A stretch of DNA of 64,000 bases from Roseateles aquatilis (GCF_002205645.1 NZ_NIOF01000007.1:124001-188000), one strand, 5' to 3'; positions 8,524 to 17,614 are shown, numbered from the stretch's first letter. Translations and numbers: made by a program. Notes: generated from the letters alone by a model not told the origin.

Positions 8524-8763
8524 ATGCCTTTCCCGACCCCGTCGCGTCCCGATCCCACCCGCCGGGACCTCCTCGCGCGGGGCGGCCCACTGGCCTTGGC
8601 GGCGACCGCGCCGATCGGCCTGGGAGGACCAGATGCTGTTCCTGGGCCAGCACGGCTACCGCGTGATCGCGCACGACCGTCGTGGACACCGGCGTTCCAG
8701 CCAGTGGCCGCGACGGAGGAGGACAAGTTGAACGCCGACCTGCTGGCCTTCCTGAAGGGCTGA
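8524..8763 (+). pseudogene. Remnant of a Tat-exported alpha/beta hydrolase (chloroperoxidase-like)
   Basis: The short frame starting [11 protein letters not shown] has a Tat-like leader ([20 protein letters not shown]) and ends [14 protein letters not shown], the usual C-terminus of non-haem chloroperoxidase-type alpha/beta hydrolases. Between them, in a different frame (about 8620-8715), is [20 protein letters not shown] followed by RGHRRSSQ, the conserved region after the oxyanion strand of the same family. The catalytic Ser, Asp and His regions (about 200 residues) are gone. At least one deletion and two frame changes separate the pieces, so the gene is non-functional. Confidence 0.75.
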
Positions 8764-8855
8764 GGCCCTGTGACCCGAGCCCCCGCGGGCTCACGGGGCC
8801 GCCGTCGGCAGGCCCCGCATCCATCGACCCTTTCACATTCTTGAGGAGATTCCCC

Positions 8856-9509
8856 ATGAGCAAGCTTGCCAAGGCCGTTCCCGGCGCCCGTCTGCTGACC
8901 CCGAAGGACCACACGCTGGTCATGATCGACTTCCAGTCGCAGATGGCCTTCGCGACGCACTCGATCGGCGCCAACGATCTGCGCACGCACGCGGCGCTGG
9001 TGTCCCAGGCGGCGGCCGGATTCGGCGTGTCGACGATCCTGACGACGGTGGCGGAGAAGAGCTTCTCCGGTCCGATGTTCGAAGAGGTCACCGCGCCGTT
9101 CCCCGGCAAGAAGCTGCTGGACCGGACCTCGATGAACACGTGGGAAGACGCCGCCGTGATCGAGGAGATCAACCGCATCGGCAAGGACCGCATCGTGCTG
9201 GCGGGCCTGTGGACGAGCGTGTGCATCGTGGGTCCGGCGCTGTCGGCGATCGACCAGGGCTTCGAGGTCTACGTGATCACGGACGCCTGCGGCGACGTGT
9301 CCGTCGAGGCCCATGACCGCGCGGTGGCGCGCATGGTGCAGGCCGGCGCGCAACCGATGACCTCGCTGCAGTACCTGCTGGAGCTGCAGCGCGACTGGGC
9401 CCGCGGCGAGACCTACGACCTGACCACCGGCATCGCGAAGAAGGTCGGGGGCTCGTACGGCATCGGCATCCACTACGCCAAGTCGATGTTCAACGCCCAC
9501 GAGGGCTGA
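8856..9509 (+). CDS. Isochorismatase-family cysteine hydrolase (YcaC-like)
   Basis: A 217-residue protein of the isochorismatase fold, closest in pattern to YcaC: D25 in LVMIDFQSQM, nucleophile C123 in LWTSVCIVGPAL, and a conserved FEVYVITDACGDVS. YcaC-type enzymes are predicted amidohydrolases; the natural substrate is unknown. It starts at 8856 behind GAGGAG. It is the first gene of a tightly packed run with XapX, an amidohydrolase, DoxX and YoaK. A longer open frame (from 8682) runs back into the hydrolase remnant and is not used. Confidence 0.88.
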   Translation: MSKLAKAVPGARLLTPKDHTLVMIDFQSQMAFATHSIGANDLRTHAALVSQAAAGFGVSTILTTVAEKSFSGPMFEEVTAPFPGKKLLDRTSMNTWEDAAVIEEINRIGKDRIVLAGLWTSVCIVGPALSAIDQGFEVYVITDACGDVSVEAHDRAVARMVQAGAQPMTSLQYLLELQRDWARGETYDLTTGIAKKVGGSYGIGIHYAKSMFNAHEG

Positions 9510-9525
9510 GCACAGGGAGTCGGCC

Positions 9526-9816
9526 ATGAACCCGTACCTGCTTTCGGGCGCCGTCGGCCTGGTGGTCGGCGTGCTTTACGGCGTGCTGAACGTGCGGTCG
9601 CCGGCGCCGCCGGTGATCGCGCTGGTGGGGCTGCTGGGCATCCTGGCGGGGGAGCAGATCCCCCCGCTGGTCCGGCAGTGGATGCAGCGCGACACTCAGG
9701 TCAGCTGGGTGGAGCAGAAGGTGCGCCCGCACATGTTCGGGCGCATGCCCGGCTGCGACGAGGCCGGCCAGGCGTCGACCCAGCGGCTGGCTCAAGCGGA
9801 GACACGCGATGACTGA
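9526..9816 (+). CDS. XapX domain membrane protein (DUF1427)
   Basis: A 96-residue protein. Residues 1-50 carry the XapX signature (VLYGVLNVRSPAPPVIALVG, then LLGILAGEQ) with two predicted membrane helices, followed by a polar tail of about 45 residues. XapX proteins have no established function. The gene starts 16 bp after the isochorismatase-family gene behind CAGGGAG, and its end overlaps the next gene by 8 bp, so translation is probably coupled. Confidence 0.88.
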   Translation: MNPYLLSGAVGLVVGVLYGVLNVRSPAPPVIALVGLLGILAGEQIPPLVRQWMQRDTQVSWVEQKVRPHMFGRMPGCDEAGQASTQRLAQAETRDD

Positions 9817-11689
9817 CACGACGGTTCCCGATCTGGTGCTGTTCAACGGCCGCTTCACCACGCTGGACCGCGCCCGTCCGCAGGCCGAGGCGGTGGCGAT
9901 CCGCGACGGGCGCTTCGTCGACGTCGGCGGCAACCAGGAGATCCTGGCGACCGTCGGCGCGGCCACGCGCCGCATCGACCTGCGCGGCCGCGGCGTGTTG
10001 CCAGGCTTGATCGACAACCACCTGCACATCATCCGCGGCGGCTTGAACTACAACCTGGAGCTGCGCTGGGACGGCGTGCGCAGCCTCGCGGACGCGATGG
10101 CGATGCTGCGGGCGCAGGTGGCGATCACGCCGGCGCCGCAGTGGGTGCGCGTGGTGGGCGGCTTCACCGAACACCAGTTCGCCGAGAAGCGCCTGCCCAC
10201 GATCGACGAGCTCAACGCGGTGGCGCCGGACACGCCGGTGTTCATCCTCCACCTGTACGACCGGGCCTTGCTCAACGGCGCGGCACTGCGCGCGGTGGGT
10301 TATGGCCGCGACACGCCGGCGCCGCCCGGCGGCGAGATCGTGCGGGACGCCAACGGCAACCCCACCGGCCTGCTGCTGGCCAAGCCGAACGCGTCCATCC
10401 TCTATGCCACGCTGGCCAAGGGCCCGAAGCTGCCGCCCGAGTACCAGCTCAACAGCACGCGCCACTTCATGCGCGAGCTCAACCGGCTGGGCGTGACCGG
10501 CGCCATCGATGCCGGCGGCGGCTTCCAGAACTACCCCGAGGACTACCAGATCATTCAGCAGCTGTCCGACGCCGGCCAGTTGACGATCCGCCTGGCCTAC
10601 AACCTGTTCACCCAGAAGGCGGGGCAGGAGAAGGACGACTTCCTCCACTGGGCGCAGTCGGTCAAGTACAAGCAGGGCGATGACTACTTCCGCCACAACG
10701 GCGCAGGCGAGATGCTGGTGTTCTCCGCGGCGGACTTCGAGGACTTCCGCCAGCCTCGCCCGGACATGCCGCCGCAGATGGAGGGCGAGCTGGAAGACGT
10801 GGTGCGCATCCTGGTCCAGAACCGCTGGCCGTGGCGCATGCACGCGACCTACGACGAGACCATCGGCCGCGCGCTGGACGTCTTCGAGAAGGTCCACCGC
10901 GACACGCCGATCGACGGCCTGAACTGGTTCTTCGACCATGCGGAGACGATCTCGACGCGCTCGATGGACCGCATCGCCGCGATGGGCGGCGGGGTGGCGG
11001 TGCAGCACCGCATGGCCTACCAGGGCGAGTACTTCGTCGAGCGCTACGGCGCACGCGCCGCCGAGGCGACGCCGCCGGTGGCCGAGATGCTGCGTCGCGG
11101 ACTGAACGTGTCGGCCGGCACCGACGCGACGCGGGTGGCCTCGTACAACCCGTGGGTGTCGCTGTCCTGGATGATCACTGGCCGGACCGTGGGTGGGCTG
11201 CAGGTCACGCCGCAGCGCAACTGCCTGGACCGTGAGACGGCGCTGCGGATGTGGACCGAGCGGGTGACGTGGTTCTCCAACGAGCAGGGCGTGAAGGGCC
11301 AGATCGCGGCCGGCCAGTTGGCCGACCTGATCGTGCCGGACCGCGACTTCTTCGGCTGCCCGGAATCGGAGATCGCCGACATGAGCGCGCTGCTGACGAT
11401 GGTCGGCGGCAAGGTCGTGTGGGGCGCCGGCGAATTCGGCGACCTGGACGACGCGGCGCCACCGCCGGCGATGCCGGACTGGTCGCCGGTGCGGCGCTAC
11501 GGCGGGTATGGCGCCTGGGGCGCTGAGGGCCGGCCGCTGCAGGCGGCGATGCAGCGCGTGGCCTGCGCCTGCGCGACCGAATGCAACCTGCACGGTCACT
11601 CGCACGCGAGCGCCTGGGCCTCGGAGATTCCGGCGTCCGACCTGCACGGCTTCTGGGGCGCGTTGGGCTGCGCGTGCTGGGCCGTCTGA
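9809..11689 (+). CDS. YtcJ-like metal-dependent amidohydrolase
   Basis: A 626-residue amidohydrolase-superfamily enzyme. The N-terminal beta-sandwich (VLFNGRFTTLDRARPQAEAV) is followed by the metal-binding HxH at H71/H73 (LPGLIDNHLHII). Further metal/barrel residues lie in WFFDHAETIS and VSAGTDATRVASYNPW. YtcJ-like enzymes hydrolyse N-acyl or formamide-type bonds; the substrate is unknown. It is longer than usual because of a C-terminal Cys/His-rich tail (CACATECNLHGHSHAS and GFWGALGCACWAV). The gene overlaps xapX and sits with an isochorismatase-type hydrolase, suggesting a joint amide-hydrolysis role. Confidence 0.85.
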   Translation: MTDTTVPDLVLFNGRFTTLDRARPQAEAVAIRDGRFVDVGGNQEILATVGAATRRIDLRGRGVLPGLIDNHLHIIRGGLNYNLELRWDGVRSLADAMAMLRAQVAITPAPQWVRVVGGFTEHQFAEKRLPTIDELNAVAPDTPVFILHLYDRALLNGAALRAVGYGRDTPAPPGGEIVRDANGNPTGLLLAKPNASILYATLAKGPKLPPEYQLNSTRHFMRELNRLGVTGAIDAGGGFQNYPEDYQIIQQLSDAGQLTIRLAYNLFTQKAGQEKDDFLHWAQSVKYKQGDDYFRHNGAGEMLVFSAADFEDFRQPRPDMPPQMEGELEDVVRILVQNRWPWRMHATYDETIGRALDVFEKVHRDTPIDGLNWFFDHAETISTRSMDRIAAMGGGVAVQHRMAYQGEYFVERYGARAAEATPPVAEMLRRGLNVSAGTDATRVASYNPWVSLSWMITGRTVGGLQVTPQRNCLDRETALRMWTERVTWFSNEQGVKGQIAAGQLADLIVPDRDFFGCPESEIADMSALLTMVGGKVVWGAGEFGDLDDAAPPPAMPDWSPVRRYGGYGAWGAEGRPLQAAMQRVACACATECNLHGHSHASAWASEIPASDLHGFWGALGCACWAV

Positions 11690-11790
11690 GATGGCCGATA
11701 TCGCGACAGCGACGCGACGGAGGCCGCGCGATGCGGGCTGGCATGAAGCGGCAAGAACCGGCATGAGGTGAATGACATGAGCCCGACACC

Positions 11791-12243
11791 ATGAGCGAAT
11801 TCCGACCGATACGCCCGTCCTCGCCCGCCACGCCGCGGTGGGTCGAGGCGATCCTGCGATGGCCGCGGCTGGACGTGCTGCTGCGGCTCGGGCTGGCCTC
11901 GGCCTACCTGATCGGGGGCGTCAACAAGCTGATGGACTTCCCCGGGGCCGTCGCGGAGCAGGCCCACTTCGGCCTGCAACCGGCGGCGGTGTGGGCGGTG
12001 CTGGCGATCGCGGTGGAGCTGATCGCGTCGCTCTGCCTGATCGCGGGCCGCTGGGTGTGGCTGGCCGCGGGGGCGCTGGGCGTGCTGACGCTGGTGGCGA
12101 TGGTCGTCGCCAACGACTTCTGGCACCTGCAGGGGCAGGCGCGTTTCATGGCGCTCAACGCGTTCTTCGAGCACCTCGGCCTGATCGCCGGCCTGGCCTG
12201 CGCGGCGCGGATCGCGCTGCTGAAGCGCCAGGGCACCGGGTGA
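11791..12243 (+). CDS. DoxX-family membrane protein
   Basis: A 150-residue protein with four predicted membrane helices and the DoxX pattern (LLRLGLASAYLIGGVNKLMD near the N-terminus, NAFFEHLGLIAGL near the end). DoxX relatives are linked to thiol/redox or quinone-related membrane activities, but no reaction can be assigned here. It follows the amidohydrolase after 101 bp that hold no convincing gene, and is followed after 27 bp by the YoaK-type gene. Confidence 0.85.
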   Translation: MSEFRPIRPSSPATPRWVEAILRWPRLDVLLRLGLASAYLIGGVNKLMDFPGAVAEQAHFGLQPAAVWAVLAIAVELIASLCLIAGRWVWLAAGALGVLTLVAMVVANDFWHLQGQARFMALNAFFEHLGLIAGLACAARIALLKRQGTG

Positions 12244-12270
12244 TCACGACATGACAACAAAGGACAAGGC

Positions 12271-12954
12271 ATGACTGGCGCGCGTCGTCTGTTGCTGGCG
12301 AGCCTGGCGCTCGGTTTCATCGCCGGGTATGTGGACACGGTGGGATTCGTGGCGCTGTTCGGCCTCTTCACCGCGCACGTGACGGGCAACTTCGTGCTGA
12401 TCGGCGCGGAGCTGAGCCGGCCCAGCCCTGGCCACGTGCTGCTGAAGCTGCTGGTGTTTCCGACCTTCATCGCGGCGGTCGCGTTGTCGCGCCTGGTGGC
12501 GCTGCGCTGCGAGCGCACCAAGCAGATCGCGAGCCGGCCGTTGCTGGTGATGGAGGCGGTGTTCCTCGCGCTGGCATTGGCGGCGAGCATCGGCATCGTG
12601 GACCTGGGCCCGCGCGCGCCGTGGGCGATGGCGACGGGCCTGCTGATGACCGCCGCGATGGGCGTGCAGAACGCGGCCGGCCGCCTGGCCTGGCCGGCGC
12701 TGACGCCGACGACGGTGATGACCGGCAACGTCACGCAGGTGGTGATCGACGGCGTCGATCTGCTGCGCGGCGCGGCCGGGCCGGAGGTGCGGGACCGCCT
12801 CCGGCGATTCATCTGGCCGGTGGGCGCGTTCGGCCTCGGCGCGCTGGCGGGGGGCTTCGCCTACATGGGCTGGCAGTTCTACGCGCTGGTGCTGCCGCTC
12901 GCGATGCTGGCGGGCTTGATCGTGCTGGACGTTCGGCCGGAGCCGAAGGGCTGA
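12271..12954 (+). CDS. YoaK-family membrane protein (DUF1275)
   Basis: A 227-residue integral membrane protein with about six helices and the DUF1275 pattern (GFIAGYVDTVGFVALFGLFT, HVTGNFVLIGAEL, MGVQNAAGRLAWPALTPTTV, MTGNVTQ). The function of the family is not known. A clear AAGGACAAGG precedes the ATG. It is the last gene of the isochorismatase-XapX-amidohydrolase-DoxX run. Confidence 0.87.
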   Translation: MTGARRLLLASLALGFIAGYVDTVGFVALFGLFTAHVTGNFVLIGAELSRPSPGHVLLKLLVFPTFIAAVALSRLVALRCERTKQIASRPLLVMEAVFLALALAASIGIVDLGPRAPWAMATGLLMTAAMGVQNAAGRLAWPALTPTTVMTGNVTQVVIDGVDLLRGAAGPEVRDRLRRFIWPVGAFGLGALAGGFAYMGWQFYALVLPLAMLAGLIVLDVRPEPKG

Positions 12955-13061
12955 AGGGCTGAAGAGCTGAGGACGGTCCCGGCGCTGGCCGTCTCGGGCG
13001 AGATCACCGCTGGGAGCGGCATTTGCTGATGACGGGCATCTCAACCCACCCGGGGATCCTC

Positions 13062-13574
13062 ATGTCATCCGATCACATCACCGACGCCGAGCGTCGCGAG
13101 AAGCTCTGGAGCCTGGTCAAGGACATCAAGACCGCGCTGTTCACCACCCGTCATCCGAACGGTCATCTGCATTCGCGCCCGATGACGCTGCAGAACCGGG
13201 ACATGGACGAGTCGGAATCGCTCTGGTTCTTCATGTCCAAGCAGGGCGACCCGGTCGCGGACCTGCGCCAGTCCGCGGAGGTCAATGTCGGCTTCGCCGA
13301 TGCGGGCTCGGACGCCTATGTCTCCGTCTCCGGCCGCGCCGAGATCGTCGAGGACCTGGCGAAGAAACAGGCCTTCTGGAACAAGGCCGCCGAGGCATGG
13401 TTCAAGGGCGGCGTCACCGACCCGGACCTTGCGCTGGTCCGCGTGCGCATCACCCACGCCAGCTATTGGGACGTGAAGTCGTCCAAGCTGATGCAGCTTT
13501 ACGCGATGGCGAAGGCGGCGGTGACCGGCGAGCCGCCGAAGGATCTGGGGGAGACGGGGAAGGTGCGGATGTAA
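13062..13574 (+). CDS. Pyridoxamine 5'-phosphate oxidase-like FMN-binding split-barrel protein
   Basis: A 170-residue protein of the general-stress-protein-26 group. Its split-barrel pattern includes ALFTTRHPNGHLHSRPMTLQ, LWFFMSKQGDPVADL, VNVGFADAGSDAYVSVSGRA and ASYWDVKSSKLMQLY. Such proteins bind FMN or related flavins and are often induced by stress; no enzymatic activity can be stated. The start at 13062 is chosen because conserved sequence begins soon after; 13023 is an alternative. It ends just before a strong terminator shared with ssb. Confidence 0.85.
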   Translation: MSSDHITDAERREKLWSLVKDIKTALFTTRHPNGHLHSRPMTLQNRDMDESESLWFFMSKQGDPVADLRQSAEVNVGFADAGSDAYVSVSGRAEIVEDLAKKQAFWNKAAEAWFKGGVTDPDLALVRVRITHASYWDVKSSKLMQLYAMAKAAVTGEPPKDLGETGKVRM

Positions 13575-13646
13575 GCGCACGAGTCGCAGGCATCCGCGGA
13601 TCCCAGCCGATCCCGCATCGCGGGAACGCCCCGTGCGGCGAAAAGC

Positions 13647-13680
13647 AAAAACCCCGTGGCGTCACCGGCACGGGGTTTTT
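13647..13680. terminator. Bidirectional terminator between the FMN split-barrel gene and ssb
   Basis: AAAAACCCCGTG and CACGGGGTTTTT form a 12-bp stem around a 10-nt loop, with A- and T-runs on both sides. It lies between convergent genes and can serve both. Confidence 0.9.
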
Positions 13681-13716
13681 CGATTCATCGCGCAGATGCG
13701 TGTGCGCGAGGGGGAC

Positions 13717-14274
13717 TCAGAACGGGATGTCGTCATCCATGTCGTCGAAGCCGGTCGCCGGCTTCGGCGCGGGAGCCGGGCGCGGCGCGGGCGCGCGCGG
13801 AGCCGGGGCACGCGGCGCGTCGAAGTCGCCGCTGTCGCGGCCGCTGCCACCACCGGCACCACCGCTGCCGCGTTCGGCGCTGCGCTCGCGGCTGTAGCCG
13901 CTACCGCCACCGCCACCACCACCCATGTCGTCGCCGCCGTCACGGCCGCCCAGCAGCTGCATCTGCTCCGCGATGATCTCGGTAGTGTAGTTGTCCTTGC
14001 CTTCCTTGTCCTGCCACTTGCGGGTCTTCAGGCGACCCTCGACATAGACCGGGCGGCCCTTCTTCAGGTACTCGCCGGCGATCTCGGCCAGGCGGTCATA
14101 GAACACCACGCGGTGCCATTCGGTCTCTTCCTGGCGCTCGCCGCCTTCGCGGCTCTTCCAGTTGCGGGTCGTCGCGATGCTGACGTTGCAGACCGCGCTG
14201 CCGCTCGGCGTGTAGCGCAGTTCCGGGTCGCGGCCCAGGTTGCCGAGGATGATGACTTTGTTGACCGAGGCCAT
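13717..14274 (-). CDS. ssb: Single-stranded DNA-binding protein
   Basis: A 185-residue SSB. The OB-fold covers residues 1-110 ([34 protein letters not shown]). A Gly/Arg/Pro/Ala-rich linker follows, and the acidic tip MDDDIPF that recruits repair and replication partners is at the C-terminus. It coats ssDNA during replication, recombination and repair. It is divergent from recQ, a partner in the same processes, with 288 bp of shared upstream sequence. No SOS box was seen there. Confidence 0.97.
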   Translation of the reverse strand: MASVNKVIILGNLGRDPELRYTPSGSAVCNVSIATTRNWKSREGGERQEETEWHRVVFYDRLAEIAGEYLKKGRPVYVEGRLKTRKWQDKEGKDNYTTEIIAEQMQLLGGRDGGDDMGGGGGGGSGYSRERSAERGSGGAGGGSGRDSGDFDAPRAPAPRAPAPRPAPAPKPATGFDDMDDDIPF

Positions 14275-14562
14275 GATTGGTTGCCGTCCGCTTGCGTGTG
14301 GTTGGGTGTTCGGAAAGGGAAATGTCGCGTCGCCAATCGCCCGGAATCCAGTCCCGATCGTGACGAGCAAGGGGCGGATTATGCCGCCTGACCCGTTGGG
14401 CGTCAGTGCCCGAAATCTTCGCGAAGACCCTGATGGCGGTGGTACGGCCGCCTTGGATCGGTGGGTGACGGCATCCGCCGGGTGCCTGCGCGGGCCCGCC
14501 GCGGGTCCGATGCGCGCTCGTTGGATCGGAGCCTCGCGATGTGCGGGACAATCGCGGGCTCC

Positions 14563-16443
14563 ATGAGTCCCCCCCAGCATTCCACCGTCCCGCTCGACAT
14601 CCTCCAAGAGGTGTTCGGTTACAGCGCCTTCCGCGGCCAGCAGGCGCAGATCGTGGACCATGTGACCGGCGGCGGCGACGCGCTGGTGCTCATGCCCACC
14701 GGCGGCGGCAAGAGCCTGTGCTACCAGATCCCCGCCATCGCCCGGCAACGCGCCGGCCACGGCGTCACCGTCGTCGTCAGCCCGCTGATCGCGCTGATGC
14801 ACGACCAGGTCGGCGCGCTGGAAGAGGCCGGCGTGGAAGCCGCCTTCCTCAATTCGTCGCAGACGCTGGAAGACGCGCAGCGCATCGAGCGCGACATGCT
14901 CGCCGGCCGGCTGTCGCTGCTGTACGCCGCGCCCGAGCGGCTCAACACGCCACGCTTCCTGGCGCAACTGCAGTCGCTGTACGAGCGCGGCAAGCTGGGG
15001 CTGTTCGCGATCGACGAGGCGCACTGCGTCAGCCAATGGGGACATGACTTCCGCAGCGAATACCTGTCGCTGAACCTGCTGCACGAGCGCTTCCCGGGCA
15101 TCCCGCGCATCGCGCTGACCGCCACCGCCGACGACATCACCCGCGCCGACATCATCGAGCGGCTGCAGCTGGAGGACGCGCGGGTCTTCGTCGCGTCCTT
15201 CGACCGGCCCAACATCCGCTACCTGATCGTCGAGAAGGGCGACAAGCAGCGCGACCAGTTGCTGCGCTTCATCCAGGACGAGCACGAGAGCGACGCCGGC
15301 ATCGTCTACTGCCAAAGCCGCAAGCGCGTCGACGAGACCGCCGAGTGGCTGCGCGGCGAGGGCATCAACGCGCTGGCGTATCACGCCGGCATGGACTCGG
15401 AGATGCGTCGTCGCCATCAGGATCGTTTCCTGCGCGAGGAAGGCATCGTGATGGTGGCGACGGTCGCCTTCGGCATGGGCATCGACAAGCCGGACGTGCG
15501 TTTCGTCGCCCACCTGGACCTGCCCAAGAACATCGAGGGCTACTACCAGGAGACCGGCCGCGCCGGCCGCGACGGCGAGCCCGCGCAGGCGTGGATGGCC
15601 TACGGGCTGTCCGACGTCGTCAACCAGCGGCGCATGATCGACGAGAGCCCGTCGACCGAGGAATTCAAGCAGGTGCAGCGCGGCAAGCTCGACGCGTTGC
15701 TGGCGCTGGCCGAGGCGATCGATTGCCGGCGCGTGCGCTTGCTGTCCTACTTCGGCGAGGAAAGCGAGCCCTGCGGCAATTGCGACAACTGCCTGAATCC
15801 GCCGGCGACCTGGAACGCGACCGAGTCGGCGCGCATGGCGATGTCATGCATCTACCGTTTCAAGCAGCATGGCGACATGCAGTTCGGGGCCGGCCACCTG
15901 ATCGACGTGCTGCGCGGCAAGGAGACCGACAAGGTCCGGCAGTACGGGCATCAGAAGCTGTCGACCTGGGCCATCGGCGCGGCGCTGAGCGAGCAACAGT
16001 GGCGCGCGGTGCTGCGGCAACTGTTCGCGCTGGGTTACGTCGCCACCGAGGGCGAATACAACACGCTGGTCCTGACCGACACCGCCCGCGCGGTGCTGCG
16101 GGGCGAGGTGGAGTTGCTGATGCGCCAGCCGAGCGCGCCGGCGAAACGCGCGCGCGGCGGCAAGTCGGGGTCGGGCGGCTCGAAGACCTCGCGCGCTTCC
16201 GCGGTCGAGGCCGACCTGGACGCCGAGGCGCTGGCGCGTTTCGACATGCTCAAGGCCTGGCGCTCCGGCGTCGCCAAGTCGCATGGCCTGCCGGCCTACG
16301 TCATCCTGCAGAACGTGACGCTCGCCGAGCTGGCCCGCGAGCATCCGCGCTCGCTCGACGAGATGTCCGGCATCAGCGGCATCGGCGCGAAGAAACTGGA
16401 AGCGTATGGCGAGGCCATCCTCCAGCTGCTGAACGAGGACTGA
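14563..16443 (+). CDS. recQ: ATP-dependent DNA helicase RecQ
   Basis: A 626-residue RecQ. Walker A is PTGGGKS (K50), the DEAH box is [16 protein letters not shown], and motif VI is [13 protein letters not shown]. The zinc-binding cysteines are in [20 protein letters not shown], followed by DNC. A winged-helix region and a C-terminal HRDC domain ([20 protein letters not shown]) complete it. It unwinds recombination intermediates. A Ser/Lys/Arg-rich insert (about residues 520-550) links the winged helix and HRDC. The ATG at 14563 fits the family start; the open frame to 14461 adds Arg-rich sequence and is rejected. Confidence 0.96.
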   Translation: MSPPQHSTVPLDILQEVFGYSAFRGQQAQIVDHVTGGGDALVLMPTGGGKSLCYQIPAIARQRAGHGVTVVVSPLIALMHDQVGALEEAGVEAAFLNSSQTLEDAQRIERDMLAGRLSLLYAAPERLNTPRFLAQLQSLYERGKLGLFAIDEAHCVSQWGHDFRSEYLSLNLLHERFPGIPRIALTATADDITRADIIERLQLEDARVFVASFDRPNIRYLIVEKGDKQRDQLLRFIQDEHESDAGIVYCQSRKRVDETAEWLRGEGINALAYHAGMDSEMRRRHQDRFLREEGIVMVATVAFGMGIDKPDVRFVAHLDLPKNIEGYYQETGRAGRDGEPAQAWMAYGLSDVVNQRRMIDESPSTEEFKQVQRGKLDALLALAEAIDCRRVRLLSYFGEESEPCGNCDNCLNPPATWNATESARMAMSCIYRFKQHGDMQFGAGHLIDVLRGKETDKVRQYGHQKLSTWAIGAALSEQQWRAVLRQLFALGYVATEGEYNTLVLTDTARAVLRGEVELLMRQPSAPAKRARGGKSGSGGSKTSRASAVEADLDAEALARFDMLKAWRSGVAKSHGLPAYVILQNVTLAELAREHPRSLDEMSGISGIGAKKLEAYGEAILQLLNED

Positions 16444-16528
16444 GCTTGGCGCCTCGGCTGTCGGGACACGAATTCAGGCGACGGTTTCAGCGACTGGATT
16501 CAAGGACCGGATTCAAGCAGCGGAAATG

Positions 16529-16556
16529 AAAACACCCGGCGAATGCCGGGTGTTTT
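16529..16556. terminator. Bidirectional terminator after recQ
   Basis: AAAACACCCGGC - GAAT - GCCGGGTGTTTT is a perfect 12-bp stem with a tetraloop and flanking A/T runs, between recQ and the convergent small gene. Confidence 0.92.
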
Positions 16557-16620
16557 CGTTTGGCGCCGGGGTCGGCCGAAGCCGCCACCCACCGCCGCTG
16601 AGACAGCGCAACCCCGGAGC

Positions 16621-16917
16621 TCAGCAGAGCTGGGTCGTGCAGGCGACCTGGGCCGAGGCCATCTGCTGGCTGTCGGCCGAGGCGTCGCGGTGGCCGGTGA
16701 TGTAGACGGTGGGCAGTTGCGCGCGCTTGACGGTGATGACCACCGGGTCGAGCGTGATGATCTGGGCGCGCAGCTCCCGCTGTTCCTGGACGTGCAGCAT
16801 GCTGAGGGCCAGGGCCAGCGTCGCGCCGATGCCGAAGGCGAAAGCCTTGAAGCTGGCGCCGCGGCTCATGCCGATGCGCGGGGTGCTGGTGCGGCGGGTG
16901 ATGATGGTGGTGCTCAT
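16621..16917 (-). CDS. Small membrane-anchored protein of unknown function
   Basis: A 98-residue protein. A basic N-terminus (ITRRTSTPRIGMSRG) precedes one predicted membrane helix (about residues 24-42), then a soluble beta-rich segment (IITLDPVVITVKRAQLPTVY) and a C-terminus with two Cys. The pattern "VITVKR..LPTVYITG" looks like a small periplasmic domain anchored to the inner membrane. It starts behind AAGGAG. No family is recognised with confidence. It is on the same strand as another tiny membrane protein upstream. Confidence 0.65.
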   Translation of the reverse strand: MSTTIITRRTSTPRIGMSRGASFKAFAFGIGATLALALSMLHVQEQRELRAQIITLDPVVITVKRAQLPTVYITGHRDASADSQQMASAQVACTTQLC

Positions 16918-17132
16918 GTCGATCTCCTTGAAGGGGTTGCGTGTGTCAGTGAAGACAGTGTCGTCAACGGACCCTCGACTTGCGAGGCGCGAGCGACGAA
17001 TGCGCGACGCGACGGAGCGAACTGCACCCGATGCCGACGAATGGGGTTCGGCGGGGGCCAGGACGTGCCCCTGAATCACCGCGATCGCCGGGAACCTCGA
17101 TTCCATCGATGTTCTGAGGCATTTCAATGGTG

Positions 17133-17173
17133 TGTCCGCGGACAGTGGCCCGGACAGCGCGGACAGTCCGGAC
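17133..17173. repeat. Cluster of GGACAG repeats with a 12-bp palindrome
   Basis: TGTCCGCGGACA is a perfect palindrome (17133-17144) and is followed by two more GGACAG units and a GGAC at short spacing. It lies about 215 bp upstream of the small gene that starts at 16917. It may be an operator or only GC-rich simple sequence. Confidence 0.4.
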
Positions 17174-17174
17174 G

Positions 17175-17207
17175 CAAAAAAAGAAGCCCGCTGGTCAGGC
17201 GGGCTTC
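17175..17207 (-). terminator. Intrinsic terminator of the 17256 gene
   Basis: Read on the minus strand, GAAGCCCGC and GCGGGCTTC pair around a 7-nt loop and are followed by a run of seven T. This is a standard rho-independent terminator for the small gene ending at 17256. Confidence 0.88.
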
Positions 17208-17255
17208 GAAATGCCGGGGGGAAGCGTGGCGTCTATCGGATCACAAGTCGCGGCG

Positions 17256-17435
17256 TCATCCGCGGGGCTTGCTGGCCTGGTCGGCCTGAGGTCCCGGCAT
17301 GGTCTGCGTGGCCCAGTGTTGGGAAGCCGCCGGCGGACGCATCGCTTCGCTCTGGTCCGCCAGCCACACGGCGATGACGGCCGCGCTGGCCACGGCGGCC
17401 AGTGCGGTGAAGAAGGTTTTTGCGGCGTCGTTCAT
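17256..17435 (-). CDS. Very small single-helix membrane protein
   Basis: A 59-residue protein starting MNDAAKTFFTALAAV with one predicted membrane helix (about residues 7-27) and a short Pro/Gln-rich soluble tail. A strong GGGGAGAA precedes the ATG at 17435, and a good terminator follows the stop, which supports real expression. The family is unknown. A slightly longer start at 17462 is possible. Confidence 0.55.
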   Translation of the reverse strand: MNDAAKTFFTALAAVASAAVIAVWLADQSEAMRPPAASQHWATQTMPGPQADQASKPRG

Positions 17436-17614
17436 GGCGTTCTCCCCTGCTGTCGTGTCCATCGGTGGACATCGGTACAGGCTGGACTTTGCGTTGCCGC
17501 CCCGCCCGCCGCCAGGGCAAGGCGACGAACTGCCGCAAGAACGCGCCGAAATGCCTTTTGGCTGGCTGAATGGAAGTTAGGGGGGGATCCCCCCGCGACG
17601 CGACGCGCGGTCCC

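Noticed and set aside
11690-11790. Short frame MADIATATRRRPRDAG after the amidohydrolase
   Set aside because: Only about 26 codons, no Shine-Dalgarno and no conservation signal; treated as a spacer.
14275-14562. Possible SOS box in the ssb-recQ intergenic region
   Set aside because: No CTG-N10-CAG site with an AT-rich core was seen.
17581-17594. GGGGGGATCCCCCC as terminator of the GGDEF-EAL gene
   Set aside because: The loop would be only two bases and no T-run follows on the minus strand.
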